A stretch of DNA of 64,000 bases from positions 44,350 to 108,349 of the forward strand of contig DATHSA010000081.1 of NCBI GenBank assembly GCA_035464675.1, given 5' to 3'. Positions within the stretch are counted from its first letter, which is position 1. The number at the start of each line of letters is the position of its first letter. The translations under genes and the position numbers were made by a program. A model generated the notes under the pieces. The model was not told where the DNA came from. It saw only the letters and a program-made list of their open reading frames with translations, and did no database searches. The stretch is from JAUYIV01 sp035464675. GTDB lineage: Bacteria > Actinomycetota > Acidimicrobiia > Spongiisociales > UBA11373. Positions 17,409-26,031 of the stretch are shown in pieces.

Positions 17409-18218
17409 TCAGATCGCCAGGCGAACGGCACCGGGCAGGCAGGTCACACGGAACGCGCCCTTGCCGATTCGTATTCCGTCGACGGATACCCGCCAGGCGG
17501 CCGGAGCGTCGATGAAGGCCCCGGCCAGCGATCGCCGTCGCACGTGATGTGACCGCACATGCATTCCCGTGCGCATGGTCCGGCGGAGCCGGGACAGCGC
17601 GATCCGGTGCCCGTTGTACATCTGTATGTCCAGCATCCCGTCGACCGTGGTCGATCGGGGGGCAACGACGCGATCTCCCCAGAACTGCCCGTTCAGGACC
17701 AATGCTCCCGATGCGACCGCCTCTGTCGCCGAATCCCCACTGGCCACGGCGACCCCCCGCACCGGCAGCAGCGGCCACGGCCACCATGGGAACCACCCGG
17801 GACCTCCGGCCAGGACCCCGGCGGCCACGGAGTTGACGAACACCATCTGCCCGAAGTCTCCCTCGATGTGGCCGGCGTCGACGAGGTATGGGGTGTGATT
17901 GACCATTCGGTCCACGGCGCCGGCGACGGTCTGGTCGGCGGCGAAGGTCCGCATCAGATCGGACGTGCGGGAGACGACCACCAGATCCGTCTGACGGCCG
18001 ACGCCTCGTGCCCGAATCTCCTCGATGGTGGCTGCGAGGATGGGATCCTCGCCCTCGACGCCTATCCGTCGAAACCCACGGTCCAGGGCGTCGCCCACCA
18101 CCGCCGGGAGGTCCCCTGCATCCACGACGATGCACTTGTGGGCAACGGTTCCCTTGGTGAGTCCTTCGGTGAGGCCCTCGGCGGTGGCGGGCCGGGTGGC
18201 GAAGATCTGCCAGGTCAC
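17409..18218 (-). CDS. diacylglycerol-kinase-like protein lacking the GGDGT loop
   Basis: 269 residues that fit the lipid-kinase (DAGK/YegS) fold best in the C-terminal half: HIEGDFGQMVFVNSVAAGV, ALVLNGQFWGDRVVAP and DGMLDIQMYNG resemble the second domain of that family. The nucleotide-binding motif GGDGT expected in the first domain is absent; the matching place reads VVVSRTSDLMRTFA. It is either a catalytically dead relative or a divergent enzyme. The GTG at 18218 overlaps the helY stop (GTGA), so it is probably translated together with the helicase. Confidence 0.6.
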   Translation of the reverse strand: MTWQIFATRPATAEGLTEGLTKGTVAHKCIVVDAGDLPAVVGDALDRGFRRIGVEGEDPILAATIEEIRARGVGRQTDLVVVSRTSDLMRTFAADQTVAGAVDRMVNHTPYLVDAGHIEGDFGQMVFVNSVAAGVLAGGPGWFPWWPWPLLPVRGVAVASGDSATEAVASGALVLNGQFWGDRVVAPRSTTVDGMLDIQMYNGHRIALSRLRRTMRTGMHVRSHHVRRRSLAGAFIDAPAAWRVSVDGIRIGKGAFRVTCLPGAVRLAI

Positions 18219-20710
18219 AGCGCACCCTGTGCGGCCACGACTCCGCGGTCGAGGCCCCGCAGCGCCTCGCGGACGCCCCGAGGGGCGTCTTCCGCGACAT
18301 CCTCGATCTGCCGGAGGAGGTCTATCAGCTGGCGGCAGTTTCGCACGAAGTCCCCGACCGGAGCCTCCTCGTCCTCGAAGAGCTCGGCCAGGCCTTCGCC
18401 GTCCACCCAGCGCAGTGCCAGTCCTGCGAATCCGGCGTCCGGTGGCCGCGTCTGCTGGAGGCCGGCGCTTCGCTCCATGGCGGCGATCTCGCCCCACAGT
18501 TCTTCGACACGGGCAGCCCGGTTCTCGATCCCCGGTGGCCAACCTCCCACGGTTTCGGTTCGACGGGGTTCGTAGGTGAATGCCGAGGCAAGGGCCGCCG
18601 TCTCCGCTCCATCGAGCCCATCGAATAGACCCCGATCGAGGGCCTCGGCGAGCACCAGGTCCATCTCGTTGTAGACCCGGCGCAGTCGTTCTCCCTTGTC
18701 GGTCAACGACCAACCTCGGACATAGCCCCGACTCTCGAGAAGCCCGAGCAAGGCCCGGAACTCGCCGACGAGCCCGGGGCCGAGGGCACCCGCCTGGCGG
18801 CGCCGTGCCTCGAGCCGGGACTCGACCCTGCGTGCGGTGCGGGCCGCCTCGATGTGGCGCTGTAGCGCAGGGTCGGCCTCTGCCGCGGCCTCCAGGACCA
18901 GGACCCGCTCGGTGGGATCGAAGGCGTCGATGGCCGCGGCAACCTGCCGGCGGTAACCGGCGTCGCGGGGCCGAAAGGGTCTGGGGAGATCGATTCGGCC
19001 GAGCCGGGCAACGGTCTCGGGAAGGCGGCCCGAGGCGATGCGCCTTATCTGTCCCTCCTCGGAGACGGTGAGCAGGCGCGGCCGTTTCCCGGTGCCCCTG
19101 GACACCACGGCATGCCGGACGGTGGCACCCCGGTCCTCCCACTCGAGGACATCCCCTGGGCTGGTCGTCGCCGCGAACTCGGTCAACGCTCGATCCCGGG
19201 ACACCGGCCCTTCGTCGACGATCGCCCAGATGTCGACATCGGGATGTTCGGCCTGGGGGCGGAGCTCTGCGAGGCGCCTCTCGTCGGCCTCGATCTCCTC
19301 GGCGAGCTCGGCGCGGTGTCGTCCCTCCCGGAACTGGGCGAAGGAGGAGCCGAGGAGTTCCTCGGCACGGTCCCGCTCGTACCGCGCCACGAGGTTCACC
19401 GTCATGTTGTAGGTGGGGCGAAACGACGACCGCAAGGGATGGCTTCCCCGCGCGGCGATCCCGGCGGCGCGGTCGAATGGCACATACGGCGAGTGGAGGA
19501 CGACCGCGGTGCCCGCCTCGTCGATGCCCCGCCGACCTGCTCGTCCGGTCAGCTGCGTGTAGTCGCCAGGCTGAAGCAACTCGTGCGTCTCACCCGTGAA
19601 CTTCGAGAGATTCTCGAGTACGACCGTTCTCGCCGGCATGTTGATGCCCAGCGCGAGGGTCTCGGTGGCGAACACCAGGCGCACCCTCCCTCGGGCGAAG
19701 AGGTACTCGACGGTCTCCTTCATCGCGGGGACGAGCCCGGCATGGTGCGATGCGATACCTGCCTCCAGCGCGTGAAGCCATCGGTCGTACCCGAGCACTC
19801 CCAGGTCTTCCGGCCGGAGGTGCGAGGTGTTCGCCTCGGCGACCGAACGAATCTCGGCGGCCTCCTCGGAGGATGTCAGCCTGAGCCCGCGAGCCACGAC
19901 GCCCGACGCGGCGCTGTCACAACCGGCACGAGAGAAGATGAAGTAGATCGCCGGCAGAAGTCGACGGCGCCGGAGCAATTCGCAGGTCTCGTGACGTCGG
20001 GGTGAGGCGTACCGCCGTGCCGCCTGCGGCCCGCGGAGCGTCTTTGCCACGCGTTCGTTGGGGCGATTGCCCTGGAAGATCGGGAAGAGTCGCAGGGATC
20101 CCTTCTCCCATCGATCCCGGATCAGATAGGTCGACTCCAGGGGCACCGGGCGCTCGGTCTCCACCACCAGCTCGGTGTCGCCCCTCCTCTCCCGCACCCA
20201 GGCGGCGAACTCGTCGGCGTTGGCGACGGTCGCCGAGAGGCAGACCAGGGGGATCCGGCGGTCCAGATGGACGATGATCTCCTCCCAGACGCCGCCTCTG
20301 GCCGGATCCTGGAGGTAATGGACCTCGTCGAGGATCACGACACCCACATCCTCGAGATCGGGGCTGCCGGCGTACATCATGTTTCGCAGCACCTCGGTGG
20401 TCATCACCACGATCGGGGCGGACCCTTTGATCGAGTTGTCGCCCGTGAGGAGGCCCACCGCGGCATCGCCATGCGACTCCCGGAAGTCGCCGAACTTCTG
20501 GTTGGACAGAGCCTTGAGGGGTGTGGTGTAGACGGCGCGTTCACCGCGCTCGAGTGCCCGGGCGATGGCGGCTTCGGCGACCACCGTCTTGCCAGACCCG
20601 GTTGGCGCGGTCACGACGACCGACGCGCTCCGGTCGATCGCCCTGGCGGCGTCGATCTGGAATCGGTCCGCAGGGAACGGCAGGCCGTCGACGTAACGGA
20701 GGGCGCTCAC
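18215..20710 (-). CDS. helY: Ski2-like DExH helicase, HelY type
   Basis: 831-residue superfamily 2 helicase of the Ski2/Mtr4-like actinobacterial HelY group, predicted to act on RNA. Walker A is APTGSGKT (35-42), motif II VVILDEVHYLQ, motif III LSATVANADEF, motif VI QLTGRAGRRGID. The C-terminal part holds the family's helical region. The start is GTG at 20710, overlapping the tatC stop (GTGA); the frame upstream is a tatC shadow. The tatC-helY order matches Rv2093c-Rv2092c. Confidence 0.93.
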   Translation of the reverse strand: MSALRYVDGLPFPADRFQIDAARAIDRSASVVVTAPTGSGKTVVAEAAIARALERGERAVYTTPLKALSNQKFGDFRESHGDAAVGLLTGDNSIKGSAPIVVMTTEVLRNMMYAGSPDLEDVGVVILDEVHYLQDPARGGVWEEIIVHLDRRIPLVCLSATVANADEFAAWVRERRGDTELVVETERPVPLESTYLIRDRWEKGSLRLFPIFQGNRPNERVAKTLRGPQAARRYASPRRHETCELLRRRRLLPAIYFIFSRAGCDSAASGVVARGLRLTSSEEAAEIRSVAEANTSHLRPEDLGVLGYDRWLHALEAGIASHHAGLVPAMKETVEYLFARGRVRLVFATETLALGINMPARTVVLENLSKFTGETHELLQPGDYTQLTGRAGRRGIDEAGTAVVLHSPYVPFDRAAGIAARGSHPLRSSFRPTYNMTVNLVARYERDRAEELLGSSFAQFREGRHRAELAEEIEADERRLAELRPQAEHPDVDIWAIVDEGPVSRDRALTEFAATTSPGDVLEWEDRGATVRHAVVSRGTGKRPRLLTVSEEGQIRRIASGRLPETVARLGRIDLPRPFRPRDAGYRRQVAAAIDAFDPTERVLVLEAAAEADPALQRHIEAARTARRVESRLEARRRQAGALGPGLVGEFRALLGLLESRGYVRGWSLTDKGERLRRVYNEMDLVLAEALDRGLFDGLDGAETAALASAFTYEPRRTETVGGWPPGIENRAARVEELWGEIAAMERSAGLQQTRPPDAGFAGLALRWVDGEGLAELFEDEEAPVGDFVRNCRQLIDLLRQIEDVAEDAPRGVREALRGLDRGVVAAQGAL

Positions 20711-21423
20711 CGTCGGAGGGTGAAGCGCACGATCCAGATCGTCGCCTCGTACAGGAGGTAGAGGGGGATCGAGAGGAGCAGCAGGGTCAGAGGATCGCCG
20801 CTGGGGGTGATCACGGCACCGACGGTCACGATCAGGAGCACCGCCCACCTGCGACCCGATGCGAGCCTTCGCCACGTGACCGCCCCGACCGCGGCTGCTG
20901 CGTACAGGAAGACCGGGAACTCGAACGAGAGCCCGAAGACCAGGAGAAAACGCATGGCAAACGACAGGTAGTCGTTTCCGCCGATGACCGGGTCCAGGTC
21001 GTCTCCTCCGAAGTCGATCAGGAACTCGAGACCGCGCCCCAGCGACCAGTAACCGACGGCGAGCCCGGCGAGGAAGAGGATCACGAGCACCATGACGATC
21101 GGCACCACGACTCGCTTCTCCCGCTTCGTCAAGGCGGGGGCGATGAAGGCCCATACCTGCCAGATCACAACCGGGCTGGCGATGACGAAGCCGCCGAAGA
21201 GCGAGAGACGCATGAAGAGGCTGAACGCCTCCGTGGGCCGGAAGAACACGAGGTCGTTCCCGGCGGCGATGTCCTCGTAGGGGGCGACGATCAGGTCGAA
21301 GATCCAGTGGCGGAACACGAAGGCCACGATGGCTCCGGCGACCACGGCGATCGATGCCTTGATGAGGCGGTTGCGCAACTCCTCGAGATGGCTCGTCAGG
21401 GGCTGCGCCGGGTGCGCCGTCAT
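20707..21423 (-). CDS. tatC: twin-arginine translocase subunit TatC
   Basis: Six-helix membrane protein, the receptor for twin-arginine signal peptides. The 238-residue protein begins with the cytoplasmic block LTSHLEELRNRLI and has the conserved first periplasmic loop with a Pro-Thr-Glu (FFRPTEAFSLFMRLSL) and the Glu in FGLSFEFPVF. It overlaps tatA by 4 bp (ATGA) and helY by 4 bp. With only one TatA/B-type gene nearby, a TatA/TatB partner may be encoded elsewhere. Confidence 0.96.
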   Translation of the reverse strand: MTAHPAQPLTSHLEELRNRLIKASIAVVAGAIVAFVFRHWIFDLIVAPYEDIAAGNDLVFFRPTEAFSLFMRLSLFGGFVIASPVVIWQVWAFIAPALTKREKRVVVPIVMVLVILFLAGLAVGYWSLGRGLEFLIDFGGDDLDPVIGGNDYLSFAMRFLLVFGLSFEFPVFLYAAAAVGAVTWRRLASGRRWAVLLIVTVGAVITPSGDPLTLLLLSIPLYLLYEATIWIVRFTLRR

Positions 21424-21671
21424 GCCCCCGGGCCGGCGTCGTCGGCCTTCGGGTCGAGTGTCGAACCCATCGAACGCCTCACCTCGCTCAGAGACTCGGC
21501 TGCCTCCTGATATTCGCTCTCGATGCCACGGCGCAGGTCTGCCGCGGTGTCACGGAGGTCTCGGATCACGCTGCCGGCCCTGCGAGCGATCTCGGGCAGC
21601 CGCTTGGGGCCGAACACGATGAGAGCGATGGCGCCGATCGTCAGGATCTCCGCCGGGCTGACGCTGAACAC
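21420..21671 (-). CDS. tatA: TatA/TatB family translocase subunit
   Basis: 83-residue single-helix protein: a short outside end, one hydrophobic segment (ILTIGAIALIVFG), the hinge FGPKRLPEIARRAG, then an amphipathic helix and a charged tail ending near PKADDAGPGA. FGPKRLPE is closer to TatB-like sequences than to the FG.KKLPEL of classical TatA, so the subunit type is open. The start is GTG at 21671; longer in-frame alternatives run into repeat copy C. It is coupled to tatC. Confidence 0.88.
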   Translation of the reverse strand: MFSVSPAEILTIGAIALIVFGPKRLPEIARRAGSVIRDLRDTAADLRRGIESEYQEAAESLSEVRRSMGSTLDPKADDAGPGA

Positions 21672-21696
21672 GGTGTGATGGTAGGTGCGGAAGAGC

Positions 21697-21745
21697 GTTG
21701 CCCGTTGCCCGTCACCCGGCCCTGTGGGAGGGGGCGACGGGAGCG
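21697..21745. repeat. intergenic heptamer palindrome, copy C
   Basis: The left arm is GTTGCCC, GTTGCCC, GTCACCC (21697-21717). The right arm is short, GGGGGCGACGGG (21729-21740). It is the most degenerate palindromic copy, lying 9 bp beyond the stop of the zinc-ribbon gene and before tatA. Confidence 0.65.
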
Positions 21746-21753
21746 GTCTTTGT

Positions 21754-22050
21754 TCAGCCTTCGGCGGTGAGCCGGTCGGCCCACTCGCCGGAGTCGAGGG
21801 CGCTGATGAAACGCCGGATCTCTGACTCCGTGATCGGCCCGCCGTCGTCGACGACCTCATAGGCGACACCCGTGGCGAGCAGGATGCTGACCACGCGATG
21901 GTTTGCGGGGCGGCGCTGCGGGTCGCCGCACGTCGGGCACGAGAAGAGGTACGAACCGGTTCCGTTCAGGGCGGTCAATTCGAGAGTGAGCTCCGCGGGG
22001 ATCAGTTCCACCTCGCCGCACACGGCGCAGGTCGTCCGGATCTGGGTCAT
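21754..22050 (-). CDS. small zinc-ribbon protein between pafC and tatA
   Basis: 98 residues with a CxxC pair near the N-terminus (TTCAVCGEVELI) and another at SCPTCGD, giving a likely treble-clef or ribbon zinc site. The C-terminal half is acidic and helical (ITESEIRRFISALDSGEWA). I do not recognise a named family. The ATG at 22050 begins directly before the first CxxC; the long open frame upstream is a shadow of pafC. It lies on the same strand between the regulators PafBC and the Tat genes, with an 80-bp gap from pafC. Confidence 0.72.
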   Translation of the reverse strand: MTQIRTTCAVCGEVELIPAELTLELTALNGTGSYLFSCPTCGDPQRRPANHRVVSILLATGVAYEVVDDGGPITESEIRRFISALDSGEWADRLTAEG

Positions 22051-22130
22051 CGGTGGTCTCCAATGCGATGCAACATCTCCCGTCGTATCGGAGAGGATCT
22101 GGGGCCCCTGAATGACCATTTGACACCTAG

Positions 22131-23057
22131 TCACCCGTACCGCTCCAGAATTCGCCGTCGAAGGTCGCGAGCCGCCTCGGCGACCTCGGAACCCTCCACG
22201 ATGGACCCGGCACCTCCCAGACGAAGCACCAGGCGGGCGGGCGTGGCCGTATCCCCGGAGGAGAAGTCGATCACCTTCCGTCCGTTCTCCTCGGACACCA
22301 CGGAGACCGGGTAGTAGTCGGCGACCCATGTGGCCTCGGGCGCCAGATCCAGGCGCACCGTCACGTCGTCGACGCCAGGCGTGTACCGGATCTCGGGCGC
22401 CGGCGGCACGTCGGGAGGGCTGAAGCGCTCCCCTGTCGGCCGCGCGGCGCGGATGCGATCGATACGGAAGACCCGTTCGGCGCCCGCGAGGCGACAGTGG
22501 CCGGTCACGTACCAGTTCCCGAGTGTCGCCGACACCGCCCAGGGTTCGATGTCCCGGTCGGTGGTCTCGCCCGATCCGATGGCGGTGTAGGTGATGGCGA
22601 CCACTTCGCCGGCCGCGGCGGCGCGCCGGAAGAGGTCGAGAGTGTCGGGTTCGGCCGCAAGGTCGACCTCCACCGCACCTTCGTCCGGCACCACGACCTG
22701 CTGCAACTTCGCCACCGCGCTCTCCAGAGCGGGAGGCGCCGCCCCCGACGACATCACCGCGAGTCCTGAGGCCAGCAGCATCAGAGCTTCGGTGGCGGTG
22801 AGGCGCACAGGGCGAGCGAAGTAGTCGGCCATGTCGACGATCACCTCGTCTTCGTCGACGAACGCCTCCATGAGATCGCCGGGGCCGTAGCCAGGGAGGC
22901 CGCAGACGAAGACGAGGTTGAGATCCTTCATCAAGTCGTCGCGTGAGTAGCCGAACCGTTTGCAGACCTCTTCGATCGTGGCCCCGGGGTTGGCGATCAC
23001 CCAGGGGAGCATCGAAAGGATCCGGGTGAGGCGCTCGGCGGTGCGAGGGCTGCTCAC
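22131..23057 (-). CDS. pafC: WYL-domain transcriptional regulator PafC
   Basis: 308 residues: N-terminal winged helix (TIEEVCKRFGYSRDDLMKDL), central WYL domain (region ITYTAIGSGETTDRDIEPWAV then GNWYVTGHCRLAGAERVFRIDRI) and a C-terminal extension. With PafB it forms the activator of the mycobacterial DNA-damage response, which is independent of LexA/RecA. The start is GTG at 23057, overlapping the pafB stop (GTGA). The gene order pafA-pafB-pafC is conserved in Actinomycetota. Confidence 0.92.
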   Translation of the reverse strand: MSSPRTAERLTRILSMLPWVIANPGATIEEVCKRFGYSRDDLMKDLNLVFVCGLPGYGPGDLMEAFVDEDEVIVDMADYFARPVRLTATEALMLLASGLAVMSSGAAPPALESAVAKLQQVVVPDEGAVEVDLAAEPDTLDLFRRAAAAGEVVAITYTAIGSGETTDRDIEPWAVSATLGNWYVTGHCRLAGAERVFRIDRIRAARPTGERFSPPDVPPAPEIRYTPGVDDVTVRLDLAPEATWVADYYPVSVVSEENGRKVIDFSSGDTATPARLVLRLGGAGSIVEGSEVAEAARDLRRRILERYG

Positions 23058-23971
23058 AGGGCTCCCTCGACGTGCGTGACGAACCGATCACGCAGCTCCT
23101 GAGGCTCCAGGATCTCTGCGGCGTCCTCGAAGCCGATCATCCAGCCCACGAACGCGTCGGGACTCGCCACCGGGAAGGTCGCTTCGATCGAACCATCAGG
23201 GGATTCCTCGATGGTCGCCGACGACGACAGTTGGCGTCTGGCCCACCACGCGATGTCCGCGTCGAAGTGCACCTTTGCCATGATGTCCTGCTCTCCGGCC
23301 TCCCAGGGAGCGTCGGGGAAGTCGTCCGATGCCCGGAAGCCCGGTGGGCGCTCGAAGGCGCCGGGGTCGCCGGCCGAGATCGCCGACATGCGGTCGACTC
23401 GAAAGGTACGGCGCTCCCTGCCGATCTGCCCGACCACGTACCAATGCCCCATGCGGTGCACGAGGCCCCAAGGGCGCAACTCACGCTTCAGGTCGCGGTA
23501 CTGGAAGCGCAGGACCCGGCGCTCGGTGACGCCGCGGAACACCTCTGCGAGAGCCTCGGCTCCGGCGCCCAGGTCGGCGGCCAGCGGATCCCCCGTGGCG
23601 GCGATCGAGACACCACCGAGTTTGAAGAGCGCTCCTGGGCCAGGGGCCTGGCCACCGAGCCGGACCATGCGCGTCGCCAGCCACAGGGCCGCTCTCTCCT
23701 CGTCGGTCAGCCCCGGATCGGGTAGGGAGTATTGATCGGGGGAGACGACATAGCCCTGCTCCACCTCCCAGGCGTCGGTGTGTTCGAGATGGAGCGGCAC
23801 CCCCAGTTGCCGCAGCAGGTCCTTGTCGCGCTCGAACGTGCGCCGGAATGCCTCGTCCGTCTCCTGGTCGTATCCGGCCACCGTGTTGCGGATCTCCTCC
23901 GCGGTCACCGGCCGACCCACCGTGAGGAGGAATGCCAGAAGGTTCAGGATGCGCTCGATCACCCGGTGCAT
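23054..23971 (-). CDS. pafB: WYL-domain transcriptional regulator PafB
   Basis: 305 residues with an N-terminal winged helix (RVIERILNLLAFLLTVGRPVTAEEIR), a WYL domain (RVLRFQYRDLKRELRPWGLVH and GHWYVVGQIGRERRTFRVDRM) and a C-terminal WCX-like domain. It is the partner of PafC in DNA-damage gene activation. I chose the ATG at 23971 because the helix-turn-helix follows at once and AGGG precedes it; a GTG at 23998 is the alternative. The 76-bp gap to pafA holds no clear signal. Confidence 0.92.
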   Translation of the reverse strand: MHRVIERILNLLAFLLTVGRPVTAEEIRNTVAGYDQETDEAFRRTFERDKDLLRQLGVPLHLEHTDAWEVEQGYVVSPDQYSLPDPGLTDEERAALWLATRMVRLGGQAPGPGALFKLGGVSIAATGDPLAADLGAGAEALAEVFRGVTERRVLRFQYRDLKRELRPWGLVHRMGHWYVVGQIGRERRTFRVDRMSAISAGDPGAFERPPGFRASDDFPDAPWEAGEQDIMAKVHFDADIAWWARRQLSSSATIEESPDGSIEATFPVASPDAFVGWMIGFEDAAEILEPQELRDRFVTHVEGAL

Positions 23972-24047
23972 TGCCCTGGACTGTATCGACGCGGCCACAA
24001 CGGCGGAAGGAGCCGGGTCCGGCCCTACCGGTGGCGATCGTCGCGTC

Positions 24048-25403
24048 CTACAGGCTGGCGATCAGCTTCTCGACCCGCTCGTCGACGGCGCGGAACGGGT
24101 CCTTGCAGAGGACCGTGCGTTGGGCCTGGTCGTTGAGTTTGAGGTGGACCCAGTCGACGGTGAAGTCACGGTTGCGGGCCTTGGCCGCCTTGATGAAGTC
24201 GCCGCGTAGGCGGGCCCGCGTCGTCTGTGGGGGGTCCAGCAGAGCGCGGTCGATGTCCTGGTCCGTGACGATCCGTTCCATCAGCCCCTTGCGCTCCAGG
24301 AGGTAGTAGAGGCCGCGCTCCCGGGTGACGTCGTGATAGGCGAGGTCGAGAAGCGACAGGCGCGGATCGCTCAGGGCAAGCCCTCTGCTGGCACCGTACT
24401 CCTCGATGAGGTGGTATTTCGCCACCCAGTCGCACTCCCGCCGGAGCGTGAGCGGGTCCTTCTCGAGCCCGGTGAGGAGGTGCTCCCACATCTGGACGGC
24501 GCTCTGCACCTGTGGCGGGAATCCGGTCGTACGGGCATACCGGATGACCCGTTCGAGGTACTCCCATTGCATGTCGAGCGCCGACAGTTCCCGGCCATTG
24601 GCGAGGCGGACCTTTCGACGGCAGGTGATGTCGTGGCTGATCTCGCGGATGGCGCGGATCGGGTTCTCGAGCGTGAGGTCACGGAACACGACATCGTTCT
24701 CGAGCATCTGGAGGATCGCCACGGTGGCGCCGACCTTCACGTACGAGACGTACTCGGACATGTTCGAATCGCCGGCGATGACGTGGAGCCGCCGGTACCT
24801 CTCGGCGTCGGCGTGGGGCTCGTCACGGGTGTTGATGATCGGACGGCTGCGGGTGGTCGCCGAGGACACTCCTTCCCAGATGTGCTCGGCGCGCTGCGCC
24901 AATGAGAACACGGTCCCCCGCGCGGTCTGCAGCAACTTGCCGGCGCCGCTGAAGATCTGGCGGCTCACGAAGAACGGGATCAGGGTGTCGATCATGCGCT
25001 GGAAGTCCGCCTGTCTGCTGACCAGGTAGTTCTCGTGGCAGCCGTAGGAATTGCCGGCCGAGTCGGTGTTGTTCTTGAAGAGGTAGACCGTGCCCCGGAT
25101 GCCCTCCTCCTCGAGCCGCTGCTCGGCCGAGTGGAGCAGCCCTTCGAGCACCCGCTCCCCCGCCTTGTCGTGGGCGATCAGGTCGTACAGCGAGTCGCAC
25201 TCCGGGGTGGCGTACTCCGGGTGGCTTCCCACATCGAGGTAGAGCCGGGCTCCGTTTTCGAGGAACACGTTCGATGAGCGGCCCCACGAGACGACCCGGC
25301 GGAACAGGTACCGGGCGACCTCGTCTGGAGACAGGCGGCGTTGGCCGCGCAGGGTGCAGGTGACCCCGTACTCGTTCTCCATGCCGAAGATGCGCCGTTC
25401 CAT
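24048..25403 (-). CDS. pafA: Pup-protein ligase
   Basis: Attaches the C-terminal Glu of Pup to substrate lysines with ATP, marking them for the proteasome. The 451-residue protein has the glutamine-synthetase-like fold: N-terminal FGMENEYGV, catalytic-base Asp57 in LYLDVGSHPEYATPECD, nucleotide/metal blocks KNNTDSAGNSYGCHENYL and RDEPHAD. It lacks the Dop-specific loop, which tells it apart from dop at 27.6 kb. Repeat copy D lies upstream and separates it from the DUF2007 gene. Confidence 0.96.
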   Translation of the reverse strand: MERRIFGMENEYGVTCTLRGQRRLSPDEVARYLFRRVVSWGRSSNVFLENGARLYLDVGSHPEYATPECDSLYDLIAHDKAGERVLEGLLHSAEQRLEEEGIRGTVYLFKNNTDSAGNSYGCHENYLVSRQADFQRMIDTLIPFFVSRQIFSGAGKLLQTARGTVFSLAQRAEHIWEGVSSATTRSRPIINTRDEPHADAERYRRLHVIAGDSNMSEYVSYVKVGATVAILQMLENDVVFRDLTLENPIRAIREISHDITCRRKVRLANGRELSALDMQWEYLERVIRYARTTGFPPQVQSAVQMWEHLLTGLEKDPLTLRRECDWVAKYHLIEEYGASRGLALSDPRLSLLDLAYHDVTRERGLYYLLERKGLMERIVTDQDIDRALLDPPQTTRARLRGDFIKAAKARNRDFTVDWVHLKLNDQAQRTVLCKDPFRAVDERVEKLIASL

Positions 25404-25430
25404 CGCGGGCGAGGGTACCCGGGAAGAGGG

Positions 25431-25506
25431 TTTCCCGTTACCCGTTACCCGTTGCCCGACCGCGTCGAACGGACACGGGAAACGGGTAACGGGAAACGGG
25501 TAACGG
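25431..25506. repeat. intergenic heptamer palindrome, copy D
   Basis: The clearest copy. The left arm is four exact 7-nt units (TTTCCCG, TTACCCG, TTACCCG, TTGCCCG; 25431-25458). The right arm is four units (CGGGAAA, CGGGTAA, CGGGAAA, CGGGTAA; 25476-25503). The junction with the centre contains CGACCGCGTCGA (25457-25468), which recurs inverted in copy G. It lies 4 bp beyond the stop of the DUF2007 gene. Confidence 0.88.
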
Positions 25507-25510
25507 ATCC

Positions 25511-25870
25511 TCAGAACACGCGCATCAGTGCGCGGATCACCGCTGCGGCGAGGACCAGGGCCATGATCCCGGCGATGACCCGCATCGGGAGGTTGAGCGG
25601 GTTGGCGACGGCACCGCCTCTGACGGCCGGACTGAGCGTGTGGTCGATCTCCGAGATGGTGAGGATCTGGGCGGCGTCCTCGAGGTCCTCGACGTCGACC
25701 CAGATCTCGGTCACCGCCATCTCGCCGATCGTCATCTTGTAGGGCCCGAGGGCCTCACCGTGAAGACGGGTCGAAATGCCCGACGACTCGAGCAACGCCG
25801 CAGCGACACGCGCCGCAGCTGCGTCGCCAAAGCGAGCGAGCGAGACCATGCGGGTGGCCCGGGGTTCCAC
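25511..25870 (-). CDS. DUF2007-like protein with C-terminal membrane helix
   Basis: 119 residues. The first 75 resemble the small DUF2007 'putative signal-transducing' domain (VSLARFGDAAAARVAAALLESSGI and VTEIWVDVEDLEDAAQIL), and one hydrophobic segment near the C-terminus (RVIAGIMALVLAAAVIRAL) anchors it. The role is unknown. The GTG at 25870 is used; an ATG at 25849 is equally likely, as neither has a clear SD. It lies between prcA and pafA, framed by repeats E and D. Confidence 0.7.
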   Translation of the reverse strand: MEPRATRMVSLARFGDAAAARVAAALLESSGISTRLHGEALGPYKMTIGEMAVTEIWVDVEDLEDAAQILTISEIDHTLSPAVRGGAVANPLNLPMRVIAGIMALVLAAAVIRALMRVF

Positions 25871-25917
25871 GGGAGAAGGGTATCGCCGATCCCGATCAGT
25901 GAGGTCCCCTCAGAATC

Positions 25918-26030
25918 GTCGCCCGACGCCAGTTGCCCGGCGCCCGTCGAGTCACGGCGTGCCCGCCCGGGGGTCCATGGTGGGGGTCATCCTTCGGCCC
26001 GGTGGAGTTCAGACGGGCGGCGGGCGACCG
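25918..26030. repeat. intergenic heptamer palindrome, copy E
   Basis: The left arm (25918-25951) holds degenerate units CGTCGCCCGACGCC and TTGCCCGGCGCCCGTCG. The right arm (26011-26030) is AGACGGGCGGCGGGCGACCG. The spacer is about 60 nt, longer than in the other copies. It lies 2 bp beyond the stop of prcA on the minus strand. Confidence 0.65.
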
Positions 26031-26031
26031 A

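Noticed and set aside
17036..17515. Ser-rich plus-strand frame opposite the DUF4193 gene
   Set aside because: Its poly-Ser is the complement of the Asp/Glu codons of the acidic protein; no start signal and no homology.
25431..25506. Short tandem units resembling a CRISPR array
   Set aside because: Units are only 7 nt, without spacers of constant length, and the arms are inverted. No cas gene is in the window.
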